Shown here piece after piece: positions 25,645-33,083 of a DNA stretch of 64,000 nt. A program made the position numbers and the translations under genes. The stretch spans positions 241,340-305,339 of the forward strand of contig NZ_BMPQ01000005.1 in assembly GCF_014647675.1 (NCBI RefSeq). Reading direction: 5' to 3'. The notes beneath the pieces are model-generated. The model searched no databases. It was given only the letters and a program-made list of their open reading frames with translations, and had not been told where the DNA came from. Numbering within the stretch: position 1 is the stretch's first letter; each line of letters opens with the position of its first letter. Source of the DNA: Streptomyces flaveus. GTDB lineage: Bacteria > Actinomycetota > Actinomycetes > Streptomycetales > Streptomycetaceae.

Positions 25645-26997
25645 CACCGCAGTTTGACCCATTGGCGCCGCCGTGAACGCGCAGCAGCGCGCGTGTAACC
25701 ACACGAACTGGACCATCTCTGGTCGACGGGCGGCGGGTCAACTCCTGTCTGACACCGGCGGTGCGGCTGGAACGATCGACCCCACCGCGCTGAACTGCGG
25801 CCCGGCATCCTGAACCTGCCGCTGCCGGGATCCGCAGCGCTCCTTCTTGCGGATCCCGGCAGATCGTGGGACTGGAGGCCGTTGACGGAGAGATCTCCAC
25901 TCCGGTGCAGCGCTGCCAACCCCCGGACCAGGCAGCGCCACCTCTACAGGCCGTCGCCTTGGAGCGCCCCCCATCGAGCCTCTGAGTGCAACGCACAGGA
26001 CCGAGAGGAGCAGGTCCTGCCCCATGTTTGTCTCCCTTGTCGGCTGTCCCTGTGCGTGTTCTGGCAAGCCAGCCGGACAGGATCCTCTCGCCACGGGGTA
26101 CTTGCTGAGGACTTGGTGGCATCCCACCCGGCACTCATCCCTGTGTGGCTGAGCCTGGCCGTTCCTGAGGCACCCCTGGCTACTTCCCCCGTTCATACAG
26201 ACAGGGACGGCCGTCAAAATCGTCGCCATCAGCTCCCGTCTTCCTTACACAGCCCTGTCTCTGTCATCCGCCACCAGCTGCGTACCGAGGGCCGCCTCTG
26301 CCCCCGAGACCTACCCCCTGCCCAGGGATCGCTGAGACACCAGGGCCAGAAGGACAGGCCCTACGGAAGAACGGCGTGCCCCAGGCCACCGTGTTTATGC
26401 CGAGCTGACCAGCTCCGTCGCCACCCTGAACGCTCTGTCCCCTTGCCGGTCAACCCATGTGTGCTGCAAGGCTCGGGCAGGCCTCCACGCCGCACACAGG
26501 CCCTGCTCTGGCGAACCGCCCCTACCTGTCCCAGGTGTCGGCCCACATCCCCCGGGCCTTCGGACCGGCTATCCACCGCCAAGACAAGTGCAGGGGGACT
26601 TCTCCCGAGCTCGCCCTACTGCCTGTCGGAGCAGTTACCCGCGCCATGGTGCTCAGGACACATTGCCCGCGACAGGGGTTATCTCTCCATGCCCCACGAA
26701 ACGAAACAGGGGTTTCCGGCCCAGGGAACAGAGAACTACAAACGAAGACAGCCTCTCCCTTCCGGAAATTACCTCTGCACCACAGGGGCTGAAATGCCAG
26801 TCGAATAAAGCAGTCCTGCCTTTCTAGCGAGACAGCGAAACGTTCCTCCCCCTCAGACAGGCCCTGGATACCAAATCGGGAATTTTCGACACTGTTCGTA
26901 CAGGTAACCCGACAGGTAATTGACCTTGTCGCTACTTCGAGTGAAGCACCCCTTGCGAGCGGGGTAACTTATGCACTCTCATAGGTAGGGTTCTGCA
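25645..26997. other. 1.35-kb stretch with no credible gene
   Basis: Open frames exist on both strands, up to 308 codons (25882-26808, plus). Their products are Arg/Pro/Ser/Cys-rich without domains, and third-position GC does not behave as in Streptomyces genes. The DNA from about 25990 to 26920 is rich in a short repeated word (see the repeat entry). It may be a regulatory region, an RNA gene or degraded foreign DNA. Confidence 0.6.
25995..26916 (+). repeat. Eleven dispersed ACAGG words (families ACAGGCCCT, ACAGGGG, ACAGGTAA)
   Basis: ACAGG starts at 25995, 26077, 26201, 26354, 26496, 26672, 26706, 26782, 26857, 26900 and 26912 on this strand. By base composition about one would be expected in 920 bp. 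Three continue as ACAGGCCCT, three as ACAGGGG and two as ACAGGTAA. The series ends 82 bp before the gene at 26998. Confidence 0.65.
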
Positions 26998-27450
26998 ATG
27001 ATCGAAACCCTTCCATGGGAAGAAGTAGCCGGTAATCCCGACAAGTACATCCAGCTCCTGGAGGAGAAGGAGGTCGAACTTCAGCGCGAGTCGTTCAAGG
27101 TCCGCCAGGAGCTTCGCCTCGTACGTCAGGTAAAGAAGCAGATGCAGATCGCGGACGAGTGGCGGTCATCAGGCATCCCTGAGCAGCGACAGCCCGAGAC
27201 AGAATCCGAAAACGCCGAGACGACGACAGCAGCCGGCGGCCTCCAGACCGTGCCCCGCAAGACCCGCATCTTGCGACTCATGGCCCAAGACCCTCTGCGG
27301 CAGTGGAAAGCACTGGAAGTAGCTAACGCCCTCAACGAAGCAGACAAGATCAAGAGCGTTCGAGTAGCAGCGGATGAACTGGCAAAAGCCGGATCTCTGA
27401 TCAAGCTGCCGAATGCCTTCTACCAGTACGCATCACCTCAGCAGCCTTAA
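26998..27450 (+). CDS. Small coiled-coil / winged-helix-like protein (150 aa), unknown role
   Basis: ATG 26998 follows AGGTAGGG. The N-terminal 50 residues are strongly heptad-like (IQLLEEKEVELQRESFKVRQ) and probably a coiled coil. A Glu/Thr-rich linker is followed at about 90-145 by KTRILRLMAQDPLRQWKALE, VANALN and ELAKAGSLIKL. That pattern fits a winged helix that reads DNA or protein. The gene is single, ends at a hairpin terminator, and is preceded by a 1-kb ORF-free stretch rich in ACAGG. A regulator binding those repeats is a testable idea. Codon use is less GC3-biased than its neighbours, suggesting transfer. Confidence 0.65.
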   Translation: MIETLPWEEVAGNPDKYIQLLEEKEVELQRESFKVRQELRLVRQVKKQMQIADEWRSSGIPEQRQPETESENAETTTAAGGLQTVPRKTRILRLMAQDPLRQWKALEVANALNEADKIKSVRVAADELAKAGSLIKLPNAFYQYASPQQP

Positions 27451-27459
27451 ACAAAAGAA

Positions 27460-27495
27460 GGCCGCCACCAAGGAGTCCAGTCCAAGGTGACGGCC
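27460..27495 (+). terminator. Hairpin terminator after the 150-aa gene
   Basis: GGCCGCCACC (27460-27469) pairs with GGTGACGGCC (27486-27495) with one imperfect position. It begins 10 bp after the stop codon. Confidence 0.55.
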
Positions 27496-27512
27496 AACGG
27501 CGACGAACCCAC

Positions 27513-27674
27513 CTAGAACCTTCCACAGTGCCGGATCAGTTCGTCACGTTGCATTTTACGAGCGGCCGAGGGCCGCCGGTAGCGCACGACGAAATATGGT
27601 CCTGCCCTTCGCCCGAAGGGATGACCGCCCTCATGTTCGGCTTCGAACAGCCATTCCGTGCCCCACGTCCGCAT
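27513..27674 (-). CDS. Small 53-aa protein downstream of the XRE gene
   Basis: ATG 27672-27674 is preceded by GGAG at 9-bp spacing and lies 27 bp after the XRE stop codon. The product (MRTWGTEWLFEAEHEGGHPF, then a basic half ending RDELIRHCGRF) has plausible codon use and no membrane segment. It probably forms a two-gene operon with the XRE regulator. Unknown family; the call is moderate. Confidence 0.45.
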   Translation of the reverse strand: MRTWGTEWLFEAEHEGGHPFGRRAGPYFVVRYRRPSAARKMQRDELIRHCGRF

Positions 27675-27701
27675 ACCGGCGGCTCCGTACAGCGGCCCGT
27701 T

Positions 27702-27998
27702 TCATACATTCCGGCCGGGCCAGAGATCGCAGTCCAGCGCCTTTTCCAGGTTGGCAATGGTCAGCAGGTCGGGCCACGCCTCACCGGCCAGCGCCTTCGC
27801 GATCGTGTAGCGGGCGACGCCACTCTCGCGCGACAGCTGAGCGACGGACCAGCCCCGCTGGGCGAGCGCAGCCTTGAGCCGAGCGGCCATGGCCTGGGCG
27901 ACCCGCGCCCCGTGGTGCTCCTCCATGACGGCCTCAGGCCACGCACCGCCGGCGCAGTACGCGCGCGGCGGCAGTCGGCGGGCATCTCCTTGGGGCAT
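27702..27998 (-). CDS. XRE-family DNA-binding protein (98 aa)
   Basis: ATG 27998 is the first start downstream of the palindrome; 98 aa. The C-terminal two-thirds form an XRE HTH (LKAALAQRGWSVAQLSRESG, VARYTIAKALAGEAWPDLLT). It is divergent from the recombinase-like/transposase operon, with the TTATTCGAATA palindrome between them. That is the usual layout of a repressor controlling both itself and a transposition operon. The same palindrome stands before the Nudix-like gene at 9424, which this protein may also control. Confidence 0.75.
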   Translation of the reverse strand: MPQGDARRLPPRAYCAGGAWPEAVMEEHHGARVAQAMAARLKAALAQRGWSVAQLSRESGVARYTIAKALAGEAWPDLLTIANLEKALDCDLWPGRNV

Positions 27999-28056
27999 GA
28001 AGTGAAGTCTGACCCATCCGGTCCTCCCCGGTCGCGCGCGGCTGCTGCCACGGATA

Positions 28057-28076
28057 GATGTTATTCGAATAGCACC
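28057..28076. promoter_or_regulatory. 20-bp palindrome GATGTTATTCGAATAGCACC, second copy of the 9441-9460 site
   Basis: It lies in the 111-bp gap between the divergent XRE and recombinase-like genes, 33 bp before ATG 28110. Read in the direction of the downstream gene, it is the same 18-mer TGTTATTCGAATAGCACC as before the Nudix-like gene. It could be an operator or a core promoter. Confidence 0.7.
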
Positions 28077-28109
28077 CCACCTGCCGGGGTGTTGGTGTGG
28101 CGGCATGTG

Positions 28110-29033
28110 ATGAGTCAGCGCATTGATTCCTATCGACCGTCCGGCTCCCCCGCGGGGTGGAGCCGCGTCGGCGACGAGGTGCGCCGCGTGATCCGGCTCG
28201 CCGACCCGCTCCTGCCCCACAAAGCGCGTGAACTGCTCACCGCGCTCGCCCAGTTGGCGCTCTTCTGCGACGGCGAGGGCCTGCCCGGGAAAGCCGAGGT
28301 GTGGCTCTCCCGAGAGGCGATCGAGCGGTTCATCGCTGTCGGCTGCCCCCACGTGCGCGACAGCACCCGGGGCAACTACCGATCCAGGCTCCTACGACTG
28401 CACGAGATCGTGCTGGGTGGCGTATGCCGGACCGGGAAACCCGCCAAGCTGTCGGCCTCCGTTCCCAACAGCCCCTACAGCCGGACTGAACTCGCGGATC
28501 TGTGGGGCTGGGCCAGCGGGCAGCCCACCGAGGAGCTTCGCTGGGGCTGCAAGACGCTCATGGCGCTCGGTCTCGGCGTCGGCCTCGATTCACCGGAGGT
28601 CATCCCGCTGCGCGTCCACGACGTCCGCCGAACCTCCAGCGGTGGCGGTCCAGTCGTCGTGGCCACTCGCGGAACCCGGAAGAGAGAGATCCTGTGCCGC
28701 CGTCCTTGGGAAGGCGTCCTGGCCTCGGCTGCGGACCGTCTTGACACCACGGGCACCGCCCAGTACCTGTTCCGCCCGAACTGCTTCAGCCGCGGCACCA
28801 ACACCGTCACGAACTTCCTGGACCGCACCAAGTCCAGCCCGGAGGTCCCCCGCCTGGTCATGGGCCGCCTCAGGTCCAACTGGCTGGTCGAACTCTTCGA
28901 GGAACGGCTCCCCATCACCGTCATCGTGGCGGCCGCCGGCGTCGACACCCTCCACGGCCTCTCGCGCATCCTGCCGTTCCTGACCGCGGTCCCCGCCGAC
29001 GAAGCGGCCCGCTTGCTGCGAGGCGGCCAATGA
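28110..29033 (+). CDS. Tyrosine-recombinase-like protein lacking catalytic residues
   Basis: ATG 28110 (or GTG 28107) gives 307 aa. Residues about 15-115 resemble a SAM-like core-binding domain. Residues about 125-300 follow the layout of a tyrosine recombinase (KTLMALGLGVGLDSPEVIPL, then RLRSNWLVELFEERLPITVI and AAAGVDTLHGLSRI). The usual GLR arginine is replaced (GLD), no clear HxxR is present and no tyrosine occurs at the expected end, so it cannot act as a normal recombinase. Its stop overlaps the transposase start (ATGA), implying a stoichiometric partner. A DNA-binding helper of transposition is the best guess. Confidence 0.6.
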   Translation: MSQRIDSYRPSGSPAGWSRVGDEVRRVIRLADPLLPHKARELLTALAQLALFCDGEGLPGKAEVWLSREAIERFIAVGCPHVRDSTRGNYRSRLLRLHEIVLGGVCRTGKPAKLSASVPNSPYSRTELADLWGWASGQPTEELRWGCKTLMALGLGVGLDSPEVIPLRVHDVRRTSSGGGPVVVATRGTRKREILCRRPWEGVLASAADRLDTTGTAQYLFRPNCFSRGTNTVTNFLDRTKSSPEVPRLVMGRLRSNWLVELFEERLPITVIVAAAGVDTLHGLSRILPFLTAVPADEAARLLRGGQ

Positions 29034-30850
29034 CGACCTTCCACGGGCTGCCCAGCGACCGCCACGAGCGCCTGATGGCGATGCGCGCGGAGCGCAGGTA
29101 CATCGACGACACCGACGTCGAAGCGGCCATTGACGAGGTCGACAAGAGCGAACTCGTCCCGCTGCTCGAGGAGTTCGTCCATCTCCCGCGTGGCCGACAC
29201 CGCACACTGCACTTGAGAAGTCTCCTGATCGGCCTCCACCTGTGCACCCAGGACACCGGCGGCAAGATCGTGCTGGAGCGCGTCACCGACATCCTGTACT
29301 TCCGCATCAGCCCGCGACTGCGCTCGCTGCTCGGCATTCCCGAGTACGAAGACCACGACCGGGGCTTCGAGGCGGCCTACGCCGTCGTCCGGCGTCTCTT
29401 CCACGCGATGAAGGACGCGATGAACCCGTCCCCGCTGCCGCCCAACGGGCACCTCTCCCGTGAGGAAGCCCACGACCTGACCGCAGCGGCGGACATCGAC
29501 GACCTGGCCGAGCGCGAGCGGCGTCTGGCCCTGTTCACCGAGTTCGTGCTGGACGCCTCCGTGCGGCCCCTCCACAACCTGCTGACCGAACTGGCAGAGG
29601 TCTCACTGGGCGTGGACGCCACCCCCGTCCGCACGTTCTCCCGCGGCCGCCGCACGAACGGCCCGGAGCTCGCCACCGACCCCGACGCCGGCTGGTACGT
29701 ACGCGAAGGCGACCACAAGGACCCCGACGCGCCGGTCTCCGACTCCATGCTCCCGCCTCCACCGCCCGCCAAGAAGGCCAAAGGCAAGAGCTCCAAGGGC
29801 CAGACTTCCAAGCGCAAGAAGAAGACCTCGCTCAAGAAGAAGTACCTCTTCGGCTACGAAGCCCACCTCATCGTGACCCGAGACGCAGAACACGACACCG
29901 TACTGCTCGACGACGGCACCCCCAACCCCGAAGTCCTCCCGGCCCTCGTCCTCGGCGTCGCCCTCGACAAGCCCGGTCACCGCCCGGCGTACAACGGCTT
30001 GAAGGTCCTCAACCGTCTCCGGGAGCGTGGATACAAACCCGGCTATCTGGCCGGCGACCGCGCCTACAACAACTCCGAGCCCCAGGAGTGGCAGCTCCCC
30101 GTCCGAGCCATGGGCTACAAGCCCGTCTACGACTACCGGGAGGACCAGCTCGGCAAGCAGGCCGGAACGCAGGGCGCGATCCTCGTCGAGGGCCGCTGGT
30201 ACTGCCCGTCTATGCCAGAGCCTCTCATCAACGCCACCATCGACCTGCACGCCGAGCGCATCGACCGGGAGACGTGGGTCCGGCTGATCGCCGCTCGTCG
30301 CGGCTACCGCATCATGCCGAAAGAGAACGCCGACGCCTACGGCTACGGCTACCAGCGGATGATGTGTCCCGCCGAGGCGGGCAAGGCCCAGTGCCTCATC
30401 AAACCGGACACCTTGGGGCGCGGCATCCACCTGCCTCTCATCGACCCGGAACCCAGCCCCGCCGGTCCGCTCAAGGTCTGCCGCCAGCGCACGATCACCG
30501 TCAACCCCGAAGCCGGCGCCAAGCAGTGGCAAGCCCTGGACTACGGCAGCCCGGAATGGCAGAGGATCTACTTCCGGCTCCGCAACAGCGTCGAGGGCTA
30601 CAACGGCTACGCCAAGAACCCTCTCGCCGAGGGCATCGAATCCGCGGGCTCCCGCCGTATCCGCGGCATCGCGGCCCAAACGATCCTGCTCGCCTTCCAG
30701 CTCGCCCACGCCAACCGCCGCAAGATCAAGAAGTGGCTGGACACGCTGTCGCTCGGCGGCGAGCGCCCCCGCCGACGCACCCACCACCGTCGCCAGACAA
30801 AAGAACCGAGGAGCTGGACCCCGACCGGCCACCTGGCGCCAGCGGCATAG
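29030..30850 (+). CDS. DDE-type transposase (606 aa)
   Basis: ATG 29030 overlaps the preceding gene. The protein has a helical N-terminal half, then an RNase-H-like core: first Asp in EVSLGVDATPVRTF, a Lys/Ser-rich insertion (KKAKGKSSKGQTSKRKKK), second Asp in GYLAGDRAYNN, and Glu in LRNSVEGYNGYAKNP. DPDAGWYVREGDHKDPDA and YCPSMPEPLINATIDLHAER are typical of a large actinobacterial transposase group related to IS1182/IS5-like enzymes. Length and motifs look intact. It is co-translated with the recombinase-like protein, and a terminator follows 36 bp after the stop. No clear terminal inverted repeats were found by eye, so it may be domesticated. Confidence 0.8.
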   Translation: MTTFHGLPSDRHERLMAMRAERRYIDDTDVEAAIDEVDKSELVPLLEEFVHLPRGRHRTLHLRSLLIGLHLCTQDTGGKIVLERVTDILYFRISPRLRSLLGIPEYEDHDRGFEAAYAVVRRLFHAMKDAMNPSPLPPNGHLSREEAHDLTAAADIDDLAERERRLALFTEFVLDASVRPLHNLLTELAEVSLGVDATPVRTFSRGRRTNGPELATDPDAGWYVREGDHKDPDAPVSDSMLPPPPPAKKAKGKSSKGQTSKRKKKTSLKKKYLFGYEAHLIVTRDAEHDTVLLDDGTPNPEVLPALVLGVALDKPGHRPAYNGLKVLNRLRERGYKPGYLAGDRAYNNSEPQEWQLPVRAMGYKPVYDYREDQLGKQAGTQGAILVEGRWYCPSMPEPLINATIDLHAERIDRETWVRLIAARRGYRIMPKENADAYGYGYQRMMCPAEAGKAQCLIKPDTLGRGIHLPLIDPEPSPAGPLKVCRQRTITVNPEAGAKQWQALDYGSPEWQRIYFRLRNSVEGYNGYAKNPLAEGIESAGSRRIRGIAAQTILLAFQLAHANRRKIKKWLDTLSLGGERPRRRTHHRRQTKEPRSWTPTGHLAPAA

Positions 30851-30885
30851 ATCAATCCGCTCCCGGCCGCTGCAGCACAACAAAG

Positions 30886-30926
30886 ACAGGCCCCACCCGT
30901 GAGATAGCTCACGCGTCGGGGCCTGT
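30886..30926 (+). terminator. Nested hairpin terminator of the transposase operon
   Basis: ACAGGCCCC (30886-30894) pairs with GGGGCCTGT (30918-30926). An inner CGTGAG/CTCACG stem lies at 30898-30913. Confidence 0.7.
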
Positions 30927-30978
30927 TGGGTGCCCTGACCAGGCTGCGTGATGCCCCACAACGATCATGAAAACGAGA

Positions 30979-31022
30979 AACGGGCCCCTGCGATGACTTC
31001 CGTCACCTGCAGAGACCCGTTC
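30979..31022 (-). terminator. Hairpin downstream of tRNA-Leu
   Basis: The long imperfect stem AACGGG.C.CTGC.../...GCAG.G.CCCGTT begins 17 bp beyond the tRNA 3' end, in the direction of tRNA transcription. Confidence 0.6.
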
Positions 31023-31038
31023 CGTCGGTTTCTCTCTG

Positions 31039-31122
31039 TGCGCGAGGGGGGAGTTGAACCCCCACGCCCTTGCGGGCACTGGAACCTGAATCCAGCGCGT
31101 CTGCCTATTCCGCCACCCGCGC
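31039..31122 (-). tRNA. tRNA-Leu (anticodon CAG)
   Basis: 84 nt with a long variable arm (GCCCGCAAGGGC), as expected for a class II tRNA. Acceptor pairs GCGCGGG/CTCGCGC with one G-U pair, discriminator A. The anticodon loop TTCAGGT gives CAG. CCA is not encoded. A TAATCT -10-like hexamer lies about 57 bp upstream (31179-31184). It marks the border between the accessory region and the core fhaA operon. Confidence 0.93.
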
Positions 31123-31612
31123 ATTGGGTGTGTCGTCCGTCTCTCACCCGAGGGTGCGAGCGCCTGGCGACATGCAGAAGATTAGCACGCTGCCAAGGGT
31201 GGATTCACATCCCTTTCCGGGGGCAGCAACGAGGCAGGGGCGAGGCGGCAGACCCCGGCATCACCTGCGCAGCCGCCCCTCACAGTGCCTTGTGTCCCAT
31301 CACACCCACCCCGTTCGTATCGGCCAGAACCTGTTCACGTATCAACCTCGTACCGGTCCCGGCCATCTCCCCAGGAGGGGGGCAGGGTCCACAGTCGGGT
31401 GCGGGACACTGTGGTGAAGCCACCTCTACGATCCTTCCCATGGGAGTGCCCAGGGGGAGTTCGAAGAGGAGCTCCGAAGGGAACTTCGGGAGGGGACTTC
31501 AGTGGGCGTCGACACCCGTCGACCGTGCCGACAGAGGGAACCACCCGATTTCCCGGCGCGTGGATACGATCAGTAAGCAGTACCAGGACAGCGACGAAGG
31601 AGGAGGTGCCCC

Positions 31613-32470
31613 ATGGGAGTCCTGAAGAAATTCGAGCAGCGCCTCGAAGGTCTGGTCAACGGCACCTTCGCCAAGGTGTTCAAGTCCGAGGTCCAGCCCG
31701 TCGAGATCGCCGGAGCGCTCCAGCGCGAGTGCGACAACAACGCGACGATCTGGAACCGCGAGCGGACCGTCGTCCCCAACGACTTCATCGTGGAGCTGAG
31801 TACGCCGGACTTCGAGCGTCTCAGCCCCTACTCCGGCCAGCTCGGCGACGAGCTCGCCGGCATGGTGCGCGACTACGCGAAGCAGCAGCGCTACACCTTC
31901 ATGGGCTCCATCAAGGTCCATCTGGAGAAGGCGGACGACCTCGACACCGGCCTGTATCGGGTACGCAGCCGTACGCTCGCCTCCTCCGCCAGCCAGCAGG
32001 CTCCGGAGCGCGCTCCCGCAGGAGGCCCGGCCGGCCGCCCCGGGGGCTACGGCTACCCGCCGCCGGCGGCCCAGCCGACGGGCGCTCCCCCCATGCCGTC
32101 CGCGCCGCCGCCCGGCGGCCGCGGCGGCCCCGCGTCGCCGATGGCCCAGGGCCGTGGTGCCGCGGCTCCCGGCCCGCTGCCCGGTGCGCGCGTACGGCAC
32201 TGGATCGAGATCAACGGCACCCGCCATCAGATCTCCCGCCCGACGCTGGTGCTGGGCCGCAGCACCGACGCCGACGTGCGGATCGACGACCCCGGCGTCT
32301 CGCGCCGGCACTGTGAGATCCGGACCGGAACGCCCTCGACGATCCAGGATCTCGGGTCCACCAACGGCATCGTGGTGGACGGGCAGCACACCACCCGCGC
32401 TACGCTCCGCGACGGCTCGCGGATCGTCGTGGGCAACACCACCATCATTTACCGGCAAGCCGAAGGGTGA
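31613..32470 (+). CDS. fhaA: FhaA: DUF3662 and FHA domain protein
   Basis: ATG 31613 follows AAGGAGGAGG. The 285-aa product has an N-terminal DUF3662 domain (about 1-115, KKFEQRLEGLVNGTFAKVFK), a Pro/Gly/Ala-rich linker and a C-terminal FHA domain (about 185-280: VLGRSTDADVRIDDPGVSRR, DLGSTNGI). In mycobacteria FhaA binds phosphothreonine on the pseudokinase MviN and limits peptidoglycan synthesis. It heads the conserved fhaA-fhaB-PP2C-rodA-pbpA-pknB operon, whose kinase is its expected phospho-partner. Confidence 0.93.
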   Translation: MGVLKKFEQRLEGLVNGTFAKVFKSEVQPVEIAGALQRECDNNATIWNRERTVVPNDFIVELSTPDFERLSPYSGQLGDELAGMVRDYAKQQRYTFMGSIKVHLEKADDLDTGLYRVRSRTLASSASQQAPERAPAGGPAGRPGGYGYPPPAAQPTGAPPMPSAPPPGGRGGPASPMAQGRGAAAPGPLPGARVRHWIEINGTRHQISRPTLVLGRSTDADVRIDDPGVSRRHCEIRTGTPSTIQDLGSTNGIVVDGQHTTRATLRDGSRIVVGNTTIIYRQAEG

Positions 32471-32480
32471 AGCGGGGGCA

Positions 32481-32999
32481 ATGTCAGAGCTGACCCTCAC
32501 GGTCATGCGGTTGGGTTTCCTGGCCGTACTGTGGCTGTTCGTGATCGTGGCCGTGCAGGTCATCCGCAGCGATCTGTTCGGAACGCGTGTCACACAGCGC
32601 GGCTCGCGCCGGGAAAGCGGACGGCCGCAGCAGGCCGCCCGGCAACAGGCCGCGCCCCCGCAGCAGCGCCAGCAGGCGAGCGGCGGCGGCCGTCAACGCC
32701 GTGGCGCGCCCACCAAGCTCGTCGTCTCCGAGGGCATCCTCACGGGTACGACGGTCGCGCTGCAGGGCCAGACCATCACGCTGGGGCGTGCGCACGACTC
32801 CACGATCGTCCTGGACGACGACTACGCCTCCAGCAGGCATGCCAGGATCTACCCGGACCGTGACGGCCAGTGGATCGTGGAGGACCTCGGGTCCACCAAC
32901 GGCACGTATCTCGACCGGACCCGGCTGACGACCCCCACGCCGATTCCGCTGGGCGCGTCGATCCGCATCGGCAAGACCGTCATCGAGCTGCGGAAGTAG
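32481..32999 (+). CDS. fhaB: FhaB: membrane-linked FHA domain protein
   Basis: ATG 32481 lies 10 bp after the fhaA stop; 172 aa. One N-terminal TM helix (about 9-29, RLGFLAVLWLFVIVAVQVI), a Gln/Arg-rich linker and an FHA domain at about 90-165 (GRAHDSTIVLDDDYASSRHA, DLGSTNGTYLDR). It reads phosphothreonine made by the operon's kinase at the membrane. The FHA core Arg, Ser and Asn positions look intact. Confidence 0.93.
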   Translation: MSELTLTVMRLGFLAVLWLFVIVAVQVIRSDLFGTRVTQRGSRRESGRPQQAARQQAAPPQQRQQASGGGRQRRGAPTKLVVSEGILTGTTVALQGQTITLGRAHDSTIVLDDDYASSRHARIYPDRDGQWIVEDLGSTNGTYLDRTRLTTPTPIPLGASIRIGKTVIELRK

Positions 33000-33083
33000 T
33001 ACGACAATGAGCGAGCGGAGCGAGCACGCAGCGGCGGTCCCCTGGGGGGACCCCGGCGCGCTCCCGACCGGAGGGTGGGCACC

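Noticed and set aside
25882..26808. 308-codon open frame on the plus strand
   Set aside because: Arg/Pro/Ser/Cys-rich product without domains, no ribosome site and no codon bias; treated as non-coding.
27536..27757. 73-codon minus-strand frame over the small gene after XRE
   Set aside because: It overlaps the XRE gene end and competes with the 53-aa frame, which has a better start, spacing and composition.
28057..30926. Classical insertion-sequence ends around the transposase
   Set aside because: Regions just outside the operon were compared by eye and no terminal inverted repeats or target duplication could be supported.
31039..31060. Possible attachment-site core in the tRNA-Leu 3' end
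   Set aside because: No second copy was found by eye in the accessory region; a computed search is needed before claiming an integrated element.
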